A stretch of 64,000 nucleotides of DNA from Eubacteriales bacterium (GCA_030536255.1 JAUNQI010000004.1:1-64000); one strand, 5' to 3'. Positions 26,749 to 37,718 are shown, counted from the stretch's first letter. Notes: generated by a model from the letters alone, not told the origin. Translations and numbers: made by a program.

Positions 26749-28233
26749 TTATTTGCCATTTTCATTTCTTTTCTTTTTCAAGTATTCTACAACTCCGGAC
26801 AGAACAAACGCCAGAGTAAACCACCCATAGAGGAATTCAGGGTAATAATACTTAAAATATGCTGCCGGAAGAAATAGGGTCGTAATACAGCCGTGGCATA
26901 TGGGACAGAGTGTCAGAACAAATAAGAACCATTTCTTCTTAACTGCTGACCATACGAGAAGTGCAATGAGCCAGAGAACAAGGATCCACAGGTTCCCAAA
27001 TACAGAAGAAAGGCACAGAGAGGAATAATGGGTGGAAATATGACTGAATGCCTTTACTTGCGCCTTCAGGAATAACAACGGATTATTGATAATCAGTTGA
27101 AGCACATTCTTTTCATACCTGTCAAGAATCTCTTCTGTAGCTTCGCGATTTACTCCTGAATGATACATATCGTATGTAGCATATCCTTCGTCATAAATAT
27201 GTTCACCATATTCGCTGTAAAGGATATCTATAAAATCCGTCTTCATATACTCTTCTGTCACAGAAAGAATATCAGCATTTTCATTTCTGTCCAGACCGTT
27301 AATTAGCATCCCTGTCAGAGCGTAATTATAAAAAGGGGTCAGCTGGTGCTTCTCATAATTCTCTATTGTCAGTTCAGGAGCAGCTGTTTTCGGGAGATAT
27401 ACAATTGCCTGAAATCCGAAAATGACAGCCAGTAAACCTGCAGCATTTCGTTTCGAAAGTCTGACCCTGTAAGCAAGAAAAACAGCTATCGGTCCTAAAA
27501 CGAAGAAGTAAATTCCTTCGCTGCGCCACCAAGTTAACAGAGAAATACTCAGTGCAGCCATAATGAGATTTTTTCGGTCAAGTGATTTTTCTTCTTTCCA
27601 GTCGCACATAAGCTTTGCTGAAAGGAAAAGATAAAGCATTCCGTATATCGGAGACCTGTGAACTGAATAGCTCTGCAGGACTGCAGGAGGTGTAACAAAT
27701 GCTGCGTAGATCAGAAGAGGAACAAATCTGACGTTGAAGCATTCCGTAATCCGGGCGATAACATATCCGCCATCAAGACCGAGAAAGAAAATCTTGAGGA
27801 ACATTGCAGCCTTGAAGCTTGGGATGGTCATCAGAAGAAGAATATCAACTAACGGAGTAATATAAGTAAATATTCCGTTCATCATATCATATCTGGCAGC
27901 ATTTTCCAGAATCAGTCCTTCTTCTCCACCGATTTCTGCTCCTCTGTACAGCCAGAGAGCAGAAACAAGAACCCAAATTGGAATTGCATAAAGGGCACTT
28001 CGTACGGCGAGGTTTCGTTTCCCGGTTACTATTCCCTCAACAAGATCGTAGAGAAAAGTTATAATAAGTGTGAATATACAGAAACAAAGAAGCTTTGCAC
28101 AGAGATATACAATAATGTTATCTGAGCGTGCGGAAACATCAAAAATCAGCGGCTCAATCAGAAAAGAAAGTGCCCACCACAGTGCGGAAATTATCAGAAC
28201 TACCTTTTTCTTTTTTTTCGTATTTTCAATCAT
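26749..28233 (-). CDS. Polytopic membrane protein, possible GT-C-type glycosyltransferase
   Basis: This 494-residue protein has about ten hydrophobic segments and a lysine-rich N-terminus (MIENTKKKKKVVLIISALWW). Loops include WWRSEGIYFFVLGPIAVFLAY and a long extracytoplasmic stretch between about 270 and 390 rich in Tyr, Asp and Glu. The layout resembles uncharacterised GT-C or DUF6020-like membrane proteins, but no diagnostic motif is certain. It lies 105 bases downstream of a sulfatase-like membrane protein on the same strand, so both may act in envelope polymer synthesis. Confidence 0.6.
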   Translation of the reverse strand: MIENTKKKKKVVLIISALWWALSFLIEPLIFDVSARSDNIIVYLCAKLLCFCIFTLIITFLYDLVEGIVTGKRNLAVRSALYAIPIWVLVSALWLYRGAEIGGEEGLILENAARYDMMNGIFTYITPLVDILLLMTIPSFKAAMFLKIFFLGLDGGYVIARITECFNVRFVPLLIYAAFVTPPAVLQSYSVHRSPIYGMLYLFLSAKLMCDWKEEKSLDRKNLIMAALSISLLTWWRSEGIYFFVLGPIAVFLAYRVRLSKRNAAGLLAVIFGFQAIVYLPKTAAPELTIENYEKHQLTPFYNYALTGMLINGLDRNENADILSVTEEYMKTDFIDILYSEYGEHIYDEGYATYDMYHSGVNREATEEILDRYEKNVLQLIINNPLLFLKAQVKAFSHISTHYSSLCLSSVFGNLWILVLWLIALLVWSAVKKKWFLFVLTLCPICHGCITTLFLPAAYFKYYYPEFLYGWFTLAFVLSGVVEYLKKKRNENGK

Positions 28234-28338
28234 TTATTGTATCTCTTCATATATATTTAGTATTAGTGACTTCAACTATATGTAAGTGGCGGAAAATACT
28301 ATTTTTAATAAAATCAATATTCTGCAATCGTGAAATTA

Positions 28339-30039
28339 TCAATCTGCAGCAGAATCGCCAATTTTGTTGCGGACACCGTCCACAAACCACTGGAAATCAC
28401 GGCGAGTATAACTGGTCCCGGTCTTAAACATTGAGCTCTCATCCGCAGCGTATCCGGTCTGAATATATTCCGTCAGATACTCCTCACCTGCGTAATCATA
28501 CTGAAGATATCTGCGTTCTCTTAAATCGTTTTCTCCGAATGAAAAAGCATGTAGAGAATCAGATCCGGCTTCAAGTGCAAGAAGAGCAGCTTGAATATCT
28601 GCATGAGACACAGGCTTTTCCGATGTCGTGAAGCTGTGTTTTTCATTTTTCCCTTTTATGAGGAGGACGGGATTTTGCCGTCCGGTGCTTTCCTCTCCGT
28701 TGTATCCATGGTCGGCAAGAATTACTATACTGCTGTTGTCATATACTCCGCTTTCTTTAAGCCGACTTAAATACTCTGCGCAAACGGACATTGTCTTTTC
28801 AACACTGCTGAGATATGTATAGTTATCGATCATTTCTGATTGCGATTCATACTCAAACGGCAGATGAGCCCCATATGTATAGATAAATTTGAACTGCTTC
28901 TGATCGCTGGTGAATATATCGTTCTTTTTAAATGTTTCCTCAAGCTCTTCGGGCAGACATTTATATTCATCATCACTCTGCTTTGCAGCAGTGCTTGTAC
29001 CTACTTCTTCAGCGGTAAGCATAACGGCTTTCTTTAAATCATACGGGAAGAATCGATAGGCTGAAAGTTTAAGCTGAGTTAACAGAAACGGTAGCGGATC
29101 AATTTCAGCTTGCTGGATGTGTAAATTCTCAAATGTATCTGAAAGAGCTTCAGCAAAATTATATTCCGAACAGTAAAAACCCAGACGATACTCATCGTCT
29201 TTCAGCTTGCTGATCAGTTCTGATGATGAGAATACACCATTGCACCAGTCTGTAAAACTCCCCTGATTTTCATACCAGGTTCCGGACAGAATATGTGGAA
29301 TGGCTCGTGAGGTATACGGATAGCCTGCCATAGTATTGGGGAAGAATGTGAAATCCTTAAACAATTCTTCAAATTCCGGATGATATTCATATACCTCCCG
29401 AAATGCATCGGCATCAATCGCGTCTACAAGGAATACTACCAGATTATCCTCTGTCGACATTTCCAGAAGGCCTTCATCGGATGCATATTGTTTCGGTTTA
29501 TCCTGTGTTACCCCGTCAGAAAAAATCAGCAGAAATGACGAAATAAGAATCATTGCTGTAAGAGCAATGCTTGCCAGCTTTATGATAGAGATCACTTTTT
29601 CGAATCCGACATGACGGATCGTAAAGAACATTATTATTGCAAGAATAATAATGCAGATTATTGAGTATTTTCTCTGAAAATTGAATTCTTTCCACGACAC
29701 AGGAGTTCCATCCATTGGCGGCAGATCCCGGGAAAGGAAAATCCCCTGAATATACGAGGTAATAAAGAAAACAAACAATACGATCAATGCAGTCTTCCAG
29801 ACCCGTCTGTTGAATCTCTTCAGCACTGCGAGTACTGCGGCAGTGAAAGAAGCTGCAAGGATAGCTGCAAGAGGCATAACTGAAACAAGATCCCCAAGAT
29901 CATATGCAAAATCCTCAATGTTATTTGCATACAGTTCAAGCGGACCGTATATAAAATAAAGGGCAGATATTCCCAACAGGACAATAAATCCGCTGAGAAA
30001 AGCATTTCTGTTTTCAGTTTTCTCTATGTTCTTTGACAT
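28339..30039 (-). CDS. Membrane-anchored sulfatase/LTA-synthase-like phosphotransferase
   Basis: This 566-residue protein has five or so N-terminal transmembrane helices (to about residue 175), then an extracytoplasmic alkaline-phosphatase-superfamily domain. The strand NLVVFLVDAIDADAFREVY carries the first metal aspartate, PYTSRAIPHILSG holds the likely Thr/Ser nucleophile, and SIVILADHGYNG is the downstream metal-binding Asp-His. Relatives transfer phosphoglycerol or phosphoethanolamine to lipids and glycans, or hydrolyse sulfates. The real acceptor is unknown. It is on the same strand as the polytopic protein and divergent from groES. Confidence 0.72.
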   Translation of the reverse strand: MSKNIEKTENRNAFLSGFIVLLGISALYFIYGPLELYANNIEDFAYDLGDLVSVMPLAAILAASFTAAVLAVLKRFNRRVWKTALIVLFVFFITSYIQGIFLSRDLPPMDGTPVSWKEFNFQRKYSIICIIILAIIMFFTIRHVGFEKVISIIKLASIALTAMILISSFLLIFSDGVTQDKPKQYASDEGLLEMSTEDNLVVFLVDAIDADAFREVYEYHPEFEELFKDFTFFPNTMAGYPYTSRAIPHILSGTWYENQGSFTDWCNGVFSSSELISKLKDDEYRLGFYCSEYNFAEALSDTFENLHIQQAEIDPLPFLLTQLKLSAYRFFPYDLKKAVMLTAEEVGTSTAAKQSDDEYKCLPEELEETFKKNDIFTSDQKQFKFIYTYGAHLPFEYESQSEMIDNYTYLSSVEKTMSVCAEYLSRLKESGVYDNSSIVILADHGYNGEESTGRQNPVLLIKGKNEKHSFTTSEKPVSHADIQAALLALEAGSDSLHAFSFGENDLRERRYLQYDYAGEEYLTEYIQTGYAADESSMFKTGTSYTRRDFQWFVDGVRNKIGDSAAD

Positions 30040-30140
30040 GTTGAGGTAATATTACCACATAGGTATAAAAACATCAATCCCGCCACACAGGATATCGTCT
30101 TTCACGGAATATGCGTAATAGAAATTTAACAAATTACCTA

Positions 30141-30168
30141 TTGCATTTTCTGAATTCTGTGGTATTAT
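30141..30168 (+). promoter_or_regulatory. groESL promoter
   Basis: TTGCAT (30141-30146) and TATTAT (30163-30168), 16 bases apart, lie just upstream of the CIRCE element. Confidence 0.65.
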
Positions 30169-30176
30169 ACACAATG

Positions 30177-30203
30177 TTAGCACTCGAAAGATAAGAGTGC
30201 TAA
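30177..30203 (+). promoter_or_regulatory. CIRCE operator (HrcA binding site)
   Basis: TTAGCACTC (30177-30185), nine spacer bases, GAGTGCTAA (30195-30203): an exact match to the CIRCE consensus TTAGCACTC-N9-GAGTGCTAA. It overlaps the expected transcription start, so HrcA would repress groESL except under heat or misfolding stress. No hrcA gene is in the window. Confidence 0.97.
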
Positions 30204-30243
30204 TCATATGATCTGATTAATAATAATTTGGAGGTATATATTA

Positions 30244-30528
30244 ATGAAGCTTAATCCATTGGCTGACAGAGTTGTTCTGAAGCAGAACGCGGCTGAGGAA
30301 AAGACTGCAGGCGGCATTTTCCTTACCCAGAGCGCACAGGAAAAGCCCGAAGTTTATGAAGTCGTTGAGGTTGGCCCCGGCGGAGTAGTAGACGGCAATG
30401 AAGTTAAAATGGTTGTGAAAGTCGGCCAGAATGTTCTTGTCGGAAAGTACAGCGGAAGCAAGGTAAAGCTTGAGGATGTAGAGTACACGATCGTCCGCCA
30501 GAGCGATATTCTTGCAGTAATCGAATAA
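30244..30528 (+). CDS. groS: Co-chaperonin GroES
   Basis: This 94-residue cap of the GroEL folding chamber begins MKLNPLADRVVLKQ and contains the mobile loop EEKTAGGIFLTQSAQEKP and the beta-barrel segment KVGQNVLVGKYSG. Normal length. GGAGG lies upstream. First gene of the CIRCE-controlled operon, 21 bases before groL. Confidence 0.97.
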   Translation: MKLNPLADRVVLKQNAAEEKTAGGIFLTQSAQEKPEVYEVVEVGPGGVVDGNEVKMVVKVGQNVLVGKYSGSKVKLEDVEYTIVRQSDILAVIE

Positions 30529-30543
30529 TATATTGGAGGATAA

Positions 30544-32175
<1,632 letters not shown>

Positions 32176-32218
32176 TCTGAAAACAGTCAGATACAAAGAA
32201 TTTGATTATTTGATAAAA

Positions 32219-32251
32219 GAAAACGCAGCCTGAATAACGGGCTGCGTTTTC
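32219..32251 (+). terminator. groESL terminator
   Basis: GAAAACGCAGCC (32219-32230) pairs with GGCTGCGTTTTC (32240-32251), a 12-bp stem with a TTTT run inside its 3' arm. Confidence 0.85.
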
Positions 32252-32301
32252 TGACAATAATCGTATTATTACGGATTCTTTATAAAAATTATATGTTAAA
32301 G

Positions 32302-32336
32302 TTGGAAGATCCGGCCGGATAGGTCGGATCTTCCAA
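32302..32336 (-). terminator. Second hairpin between groL and the opposing kinase gene
   Basis: A perfect 12-bp stem TTGGAAGATCCG / CGGATCTTCCAA with an 11-base loop lies 14 bases beyond the stop codon of the minus-strand lipid kinase gene. The T-tract on the minus side is weak, so a terminator role is probable but not certain. Confidence 0.55.
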
Positions 32337-32349
32337 TTAATATGAAAAT

Positions 32350-33264
32350 TCAGCTGAAAAACGTAAGCCCTTTGGGAACAATCAGATTCATGCAGTTATG
32401 GTAAAGCTGTATTTCAACTTTTTTCCCGTAAAGCGCTTCTCCGTCGCAGTTGATTACCGATTCTTCATCAAATTCAAATGTAACATGATCGCTTTTCAGA
32501 TGAGTAAAGTATTGCGGCAATGAGTCTGCCCGGCCCTTTTTATACTTTCCGACATTAAGGAAAAAAGCCGGCAGGGAAATTTTTTTTACGAGGACAATAT
32601 CCAGTATTCCGTCATCCGGCAAGGCATCTCTTACCGGATTGAAACCGCCTCCGTAATATCTTCCGTTGCATACAGCGCAGAGTGTGTATGGTCCGCTGTA
32701 ACTGAAATCCCCGCAGGTTATTGAGACGCTGCGCGTCATTCCCTTAAAGGTTTCAACCACAAGAGAAGCAATGTAAGCCCCGGGACCTTTGCACAGAGGA
32801 AGCTTATCGTATTTATGAACATTGATTCCGATTCTTGCGTCGAATCCAACAGAAGCAATACATGCACAGTATCTTCCGTTAACGCTTGCAAGATCTATTT
32901 TATGTGTTGAACCGTCCAGAAGAGCAGGTAAATTTAAATATAAATCTTTTTGTTCACCGAACATTCTGCAGAAGTCGTTGCCTGTACCGACCGGGAACGG
33001 GGCTACTGCGATGTTATCATGTCCGGCGGCACCATTGCAGCACAAATTGAAAGTGCCGTCTCCTCCGCAGGCAAGTATATAGAGATTTTCTCCTGTTTCA
33101 GCTCTTTCAGATACTTCCCTTGCAGCATCAAAAGGATCTTTTGTTACATAAATCTCATATTCGTCATTCGGACGGTTTTTGAATTCTTTTTCAGCCATCG
33201 TCCGGATCTGTTCCGTATGGTCGGAACCGCCGGCAATCGGATTTACTATGAACAGGTATTTCAT
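32350..33264 (-). CDS. Diacylglycerol/lipid kinase (DagK/YegS-like)
   Basis: This 304-residue enzyme phosphorylates diacylglycerol or a related lipid, recycling lipid from envelope polymer synthesis. It begins MKYLFIVNPIAGG and has the nucleotide signature ACGGDGTFNLCCNG, then VAPFPVGTGNDFCR. The ATG at 33264 is preferred because GAAAGGAAC lies upstream; the longer frame adds 13 unlikely residues. It lies 13 bases after the RNA methyltransferase gene on the same strand. Confidence 0.88.
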   Translation of the reverse strand: MKYLFIVNPIAGGSDHTEQIRTMAEKEFKNRPNDEYEIYVTKDPFDAAREVSERAETGENLYILACGGDGTFNLCCNGAAGHDNIAVAPFPVGTGNDFCRMFGEQKDLYLNLPALLDGSTHKIDLASVNGRYCACIASVGFDARIGINVHKYDKLPLCKGPGAYIASLVVETFKGMTRSVSITCGDFSYSGPYTLCAVCNGRYYGGGFNPVRDALPDDGILDIVLVKKISLPAFFLNVGKYKKGRADSLPQYFTHLKSDHVTFEFDEESVINCDGEALYGKKVEIQLYHNCMNLIVPKGLTFFS

Positions 33265-33277
33265 TTTGGCGTTCCTT

Positions 33278-34390
33278 TCACTTGAAATACATGAACAGGT
33301 CACATTTGATCATTCCGTTATACAACTTACGCTTTTTATCCGCCTGACGGCCAAATGTCCGTTCAAATTCTGTATGAGATGACAGCAGATAAAGCCTCCA
33401 GTTTTCAGAGGAAGACCATGCCTTACCAAAACCGCGGTAAAGCTCTTCGGCTTCCTGCTTTTCCATGATCCGCTCACCATACGGGGGATTTGTGACAATA
33501 GTGCCACTCTCTGTTTTGCGGCTGAAGCTCATGGCATCGGCAACTTCAAAACGAACGATATCAGCAACTCCGGCTCTTTCGGCATTTTCCCGGGCGATTT
33601 TAATTACATTCGGATCAATATCGGAGCCCAAGATGTTATATTCTCCGTGGAATTCCCGGGATCTGGCTTCTTCTCTGGCTTGTGTCCAAACAAGGCTGGG
33701 AATAGATTTCCAGGATTCTGCTGTAAATTTTCTGTTTATTCCGGGGGCGACATTCCTTGCAATCAGGGCTGCCTCAATGGGAATAGTACCGCTGCCACAG
33801 AAAGGATCACAGAAGTCATCACGTCCGCGATATCTGGAAAGAGTAACCAGTGCGGCAGCCATCGTTTCCTTCAGGGGAGCAACGTTATGGGCGGGACGGT
33901 ATCCGCGCTTATGGAGTCCTGATCCGGATGTATCAATACATACGGAAACATTGTCTTTCATAATTGAGAACTGTATCTGGTAGAGCGCTCCGGTCTCTTC
34001 AAACCATACGGAATGATACTTTATTTTCAGTCTTTCCGCAATGGCCTTTTTTATGATCTTCTGACAGTCAGGAACAGACATCAGCTGGGAATTCAGACAG
34101 TATCCCTTAACAGGAAATGCCCCGTCTTTGGGAATGTAATTTTCCCAGGGGATTGCTTTTACGGATTCAAAAAGAGCATCAAATGATGTGGCATGAAATC
34201 TGCCGGCTTCAATGAGTACCCTTTCTCCGGTGCGGAGACATATATTGGCGGCCGCAAGACTTGCCGCATCTCCCTTGAAGTATACTCTTCCGTTTTCTGC
34301 TGCAACGTCATTCATTCCGAGGCGGCGGAGTTCATCACTAATTGGTCCTTCCAGCCCTAACAGGCATGGAACACAGAGGTCGTACATCAT
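33278..34390 (-). CDS. THUMP-domain class I RNA methyltransferase (RlmL/UPF0020-like)
   Basis: This 370-residue SAM-dependent N2-guanine methyltransferase for 23S rRNA or tRNA has an N-terminal ferredoxin-like/THUMP region (to about 155), the SAM motif DPFCGSGTIPIEAALIARN, and the catalytic motif VTNPPYGERI typical of N-methylation. Two adjacent ATG codons follow TAGGAG, and either may start the protein (34390 or 34387). It is upstream of and probably co-transcribed with the lipid kinase. Confidence 0.87.
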   Translation of the reverse strand: MMYDLCVPCLLGLEGPISDELRRLGMNDVAAENGRVYFKGDAASLAAANICLRTGERVLIEAGRFHATSFDALFESVKAIPWENYIPKDGAFPVKGYCLNSQLMSVPDCQKIIKKAIAERLKIKYHSVWFEETGALYQIQFSIMKDNVSVCIDTSGSGLHKRGYRPAHNVAPLKETMAAALVTLSRYRGRDDFCDPFCGSGTIPIEAALIARNVAPGINRKFTAESWKSIPSLVWTQAREEARSREFHGEYNILGSDIDPNVIKIARENAERAGVADIVRFEVADAMSFSRKTESGTIVTNPPYGERIMEKQEAEELYRGFGKAWSSSENWRLYLLSSHTEFERTFGRQADKKRKLYNGMIKCDLFMYFK

Positions 34391-34588
34391 CTGCTCCTAT
34401 GGTATTACTATAGTAAATTATTTTAAAATAATACTACAATATAGATTTTGTGTCTATAACAAAAAGGAGAAATACGGGAAGTCTGGTCAGAAAAAACAAT
34501 AAAATACATATATAATATAAAAATAATGGTAATTGTTGACATAATATATAAAAATAATTGCTTTTATCCGAACTTTGTGAAATTACTG

Positions 34589-34617
34589 TTGAAATCTTGA
34601 ATGATTTGAGTTATAGT
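34589..34617 (+). promoter_or_regulatory. Promoter upstream of the cstA gene pair
   Basis: TTGAAA (34589-34594) and TATAGT (34612-34617) are spaced exactly 17 bases, 44 bases before the start codon at 34662. The rest of the 34391-34661 gap is very AT-rich and shows no gene. Confidence 0.55.
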
Positions 34618-34661
34618 ATCATCCGTAATACTTTGTTCATATTTTTTTCGGAGTTGTGCTG

Positions 34662-35204
34662 ATGGCAATTGAAAGAAACAGACTGCTGGAGATCCTTGAG
34701 GACTCGTATTCTGCGTATTACAATATCATAAAAGACGATCTTCCGAAAAAATATCCATTCGCTTTCCGTGCAGAGTATTATAAGCGGGGTGAGGGGTACT
34801 TCATTTCGAAAAAAGTAACGATTTATTCGAATGAAGAAAATGAATACGCCTATGTGTTCTCAGCTCCTTCTCTCGATGCCGAAACAGTGAAAGCCTGCAT
34901 TGATTTTTCACTGAAGGATGCCCTTCCGAAGATTAAGCCTCACAAGGAGCATCAGTGTTCAAATATCAAAGCCGTATTTGTTGCTGATGAGTTTGGCGAG
35001 GGGGCTTTGGAAGAAGTCCAGAGCAGAAAGTTCCAGAAGTCCTATCATTTTTCTTTTTGGGGTTATTCGACGCTGTTAGTTTCGGCAGTTGTTACCGGCA
35101 CGGAAGAGGTATTTACCAATAAAGCAAATCAGGCGGACAAAAAGTATTTCAAAAAGCTATTTGCAGCGGAAGAGAAAAACCAGAAAAAGCTCCTCGGCTG
35201 TTGA
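34662..35204 (+). CDS. Uncharacterised protein preceding cstA
   Basis: No family was recognised. The 180-residue product is soluble, with no signal peptide or membrane helix. It mixes charged helices at both ends (MAIERNRLLEILEDSYSAYY; KKYFKKLFAAEEKNQKK) with a beta-rich middle (GYFISKKVTIYSNEENEYAY) and ends in Cys. The ATG at 34662 is chosen over GTG at 34656 because CGGAG lies 8 bases before it. Only 40 bases separate it from cstA with no terminator, so it is probably co-transcribed. Its ordinary codon use contrasts with the heavily optimised cstA. Confidence 0.75.
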   Translation: MAIERNRLLEILEDSYSAYYNIIKDDLPKKYPFAFRAEYYKRGEGYFISKKVTIYSNEENEYAYVFSAPSLDAETVKACIDFSLKDALPKIKPHKEHQCSNIKAVFVADEFGEGALEEVQSRKFQKSYHFSFWGYSTLLVSAVVTGTEEVFTNKANQADKKYFKKLFAAEEKNQKKLLGC

Positions 35205-35244
35205 TAGAATAAAACACACAATTTTTATTTAAGGAGTGAAAAGT

Positions 35245-37053
35245 GTGAGCGCATTATTAGTTCTTCTTCTTGGCATTGTTCTGCTTGCTCTGGGCTATAT
35301 TTTCTACGGCTCCTGGCTTGCAAAGCAGTGGGGTGTTGACCCCAACAAAGAAACCCCGGCACACACCAGCTACGATGGCATGGACTTCGTTCCGTCCAAC
35401 CCCGCAGTTCTGATGGGCCACCATTTCTCTTCCATCGCCGGCGCAGGCCCGATTAACGGACCTATCCTTGCTTCCAAGTTCGGTCTTTGGGCCGTCTTCG
35501 CATGGGTTGTATTCGGCGGAATTTTCTTCGGCGCAATGCATGACTTTGGTGCTCTCTTCGCATCCATCCGTCACAACGGCGGCTCTGTCGGCGAAGTCAT
35601 CAAGGATTCCATGGGCGTAAGTGCACAGAGACTTTTCTCTATCTTTGCTCTTCTCGTTCTCATCCTCGTCATTGCTTCCTTTACGAACGTCGTTGCTTCC
35701 ACCTTCGCATCTCAGTATGTTACTGCTGATGTTACCGAGGAAACCTTCGACGCATCCAAGGTCCTTGTTAAGGACGAATCCGGCGCTTACGTTGCACCTG
35801 AAGAGTTCGATGCAGAAGCAACCTACTTCACCAAGCTCGGTTTCTTTAATACCGGTAAGGTCAATGGTACTGCTTCCACTGCTACCACTTCTCTTCTCTT
35901 CATCGTTATCGCTTTCATCTTCGGCTTCTTCGTGTACCGCAAGAACGTTCCCGTTCTTCCTGCAACTATAGTCGGTATCGTTGGCATCGTTCTCATTATT
36001 ATCATCGGCCTCAAGCTTGGTGTTAACATGAGCTACAATGCATGGGTTATCTTCATTGCTGTTTATGTCACAGCTGCTTCTATGCTTCCTGTCTGGATGC
36101 TTCTCCAGCCCCGTGACTACCTGAGCTCCTTCCTGCTCTACGGTATGATGCTCCTTGCTATCTTCTCCATCGCATTCTCCGGCGCAAAAGTCGATCCTGA
36201 GATGCCCGCTTTCACCTTTGCTGCTGCTGACGGCAGCAAGCTCTGGCCGACTCTGTTCATCACTGTCGCTTGCGGCGCTGTTTCCGGATTCCACTCTCTG
36301 ATCGCTTCCGGTACTACTTCCAAGCAGATCAACTCCGAGAAGGACGCAAAGGTCATCGGCTACGGCGCAATGATCATCGAGTCTGCTCTCGCAATCTGCT
36401 CTCTCCTTGCTGTTGCTACCATTTACAGCAAGTCCGGTTCTCTCGCATCTCCTGCTGTTAAGTTTGCTGCAGGTCTTGCTACCATGTTCAGCACGGTATT
36501 CGGCGGTGACGGCACCATCGTTACCAGCGGTGTTGTTTACTCCCTGCTGACTCTTGCAGTTTCCGTCTTTGCTCTTACTTCTCTTGACTCCGGCTGCCGT
36601 CTCGCACGTTACATGTTCAGCGAGCTGTTTGTTCCCGAAGGAAAGAAGTATGAGGATCTGACCGGTCTCCGCAAGTTCTTTGCAACTCCGATCGTTGGAA
36701 CTCTTATCCTTGTTCTCATCGGCTGCGGTCTTGGTCTCAACCCGAACCTCTCCGCTATCTGGGGCGTTTTCGGTGCAGCCAACCAGCTCCTCGCCGGTCT
36801 TGCAATGCTCGCTGTAGCAGCATGGCTCGGTCAGATCGGAAAGAACAACAAGATGTTCATCTTCCCGATGATCTTCATGCTTATTGCTACTATCTGGTCT
36901 CTCGTTTCCACCATTATCGCCAACTTCGGCAAGATTGCCGCTGGCGGTGCAGCATGGACCGTATGGTACACTGCTCTTTGGTCTCTCGGCCTTGTTATTC
37001 TTGCTGTTATCCTTGCTGTTAAAGGCGTCAAGGTTCTCAACAAGAAGGCCTGA
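35245..37053 (+). CDS. cstA: Carbon starvation protein A (CstA), peptide/pyruvate transporter
   Basis: This integral membrane symporter has 602 residues and about 15 hydrophobic segments. CstA proteins import peptides or pyruvate. Recognised segments are YIFYGSWLAKQWGVDP, GHHFSSIAGAGPINGPILA and GGIFFGAMHDFGALFASIR. GTG at 35245 is the start because AAGGAG ends 8 bases before it; the upstream GTG overlaps that site. Codon usage is extremely biased (TTC, ATC, GCA, GGC, CTC/CTT), which implies very high expression. It is followed by a strong terminator. A long antisense frame across it is a by-product of that bias. Confidence 0.94.
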   Translation: MSALLVLLLGIVLLALGYIFYGSWLAKQWGVDPNKETPAHTSYDGMDFVPSNPAVLMGHHFSSIAGAGPINGPILASKFGLWAVFAWVVFGGIFFGAMHDFGALFASIRHNGGSVGEVIKDSMGVSAQRLFSIFALLVLILVIASFTNVVASTFASQYVTADVTEETFDASKVLVKDESGAYVAPEEFDAEATYFTKLGFFNTGKVNGTASTATTSLLFIVIAFIFGFFVYRKNVPVLPATIVGIVGIVLIIIIGLKLGVNMSYNAWVIFIAVYVTAASMLPVWMLLQPRDYLSSFLLYGMMLLAIFSIAFSGAKVDPEMPAFTFAAADGSKLWPTLFITVACGAVSGFHSLIASGTTSKQINSEKDAKVIGYGAMIIESALAICSLLAVATIYSKSGSLASPAVKFAAGLATMFSTVFGGDGTIVTSGVVYSLLTLAVSVFALTSLDSGCRLARYMFSELFVPEGKKYEDLTGLRKFFATPIVGTLILVLIGCGLGLNPNLSAIWGVFGAANQLLAGLAMLAVAAWLGQIGKNNKMFIFPMIFMLIATIWSLVSTIIANFGKIAAGGAAWTVWYTALWSLGLVILAVILAVKGVKVLNKKA

Positions 37054-37090
37054 TTTCATTATAAGACTGAATAAAACTTAACTGAGTTTT

Positions 37091-37120
37091 CAGACCGCCC
37101 TTATGGGCGGTCTGTTTTTT
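37091..37120 (+). terminator. Terminator of cstA
   Basis: A perfect 10-bp stem CAGACCGCCC / GGGCGGTCTG with loop TTAT is followed by TTTTTT. Confidence 0.93.
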
Positions 37121-37147
37121 CATGAATATTTAGACATTATTAAATAC

Positions 37148-37177
37148 TTGATATGATTTGCAGCTATATGGTATAAT
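37148..37177 (+). promoter_or_regulatory. Vegetative promoter of the ECF sigma factor gene
   Basis: TTGATA (37148-37153) and a perfect TATAAT (37172-37177), 18 bases apart, lie 29 bases before the start codon. No ECF-type sequence is seen here, so the sigma gene seems to be made constitutively. Confidence 0.6.
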
Positions 37178-37205
37178 ATTTAAAATTTTGTAATGAGGTA
37201 TTAAA

Positions 37206-37718
37206 ATGGACGCTGAATGGGTTGAAAATCTGATGAAGAAGTATTCTTCTCGCTTGCTTCATTATCTGAACGGCCATACACACAGCAGAGAAGATGCCGA
37301 GGACCTTCTTCAGGATATTTTTGTCAGCGTTTATGAACATTGCAGTGAATTTGATCCTTCGCGCTGCAATGAGGAAGCCTGGCTGTATATTATTGCAAAA
37401 CGTAAGCTTGTTTCGTACTATCGTGGTTTTAAAATGAACGACAGCATAGACGAGATGGAGGATTTCCAGCTTCCCGGAGACAACAGTATGGCACAGGCAA
37501 CGAACCTTATGGCTTGCCGTCAGGCGGTTGCCAAAGCCCTTTCAGGTTTGGATGAGAGAAGCAAGGATATTGTTGTTTTAAAGTACTTTTCCGGCTTATC
37601 ATATAAAGAGATTGGGGAGAAGCTTGGTATTTCGGAAGGAAATGCCCGTGTAATCTGCTCGAGAGCTCTTGAAAAAATGCAGAATATACTTGGAGATTTT
37701 GAATTCTCCGAAGATTAG
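37206..37718 (+). CDS. ECF-subfamily RNA polymerase sigma factor
   Basis: This 170-residue sigma-70 relative has only regions 2 and 4. Region 2 contains HSREDAEDLLQDIFVSVYEH and the DNA-melting segment EAWLYIIAKRKLVSYYR. Region 4 carries the helix-turn-helix YKEIGEKLGISEGNARVICS. The start has GAGGT upstream. No membrane anti-sigma gene is adjacent. Instead the downstream cluster encodes a double-glycine peptide, an HExxH protein and a STAS/ATPase partner-switching pair. An ECF-type promoter directly follows, so it probably drives those genes. Confidence 0.9.
   Translation: MDAEWVENLMKKYSSRLLHYLNGHTHSREDAEDLLQDIFVSVYEHCSEFDPSRCNEEAWLYIIAKRKLVSYYRGFKMNDSIDEMEDFQLPGDNSMAQATNLMACRQAVAKALSGLDERSKDIVVLKYFSGLSYKEIGEKLGISEGNARVICSRALEKMQNILGDFEFSED

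Noticed and set aside
34536..34541. TTGACA as a -35 element in the 34.4-34.66 kb gap
   Set aside because: No acceptable -10 lies 16-18 bases downstream. The TTGAAA/TATAGT pair at 34589-34617 is better.
35257..37059. A 600-codon open frame antisense to cstA
   Set aside because: It mirrors cstA exactly. It arises because the strongly biased codon set of cstA avoids TTA, CTA and TCA, which would give antisense stops. The translation is low-complexity (Asp, Glu, Asn, Ser) with no recognisable domain or ribosome site.
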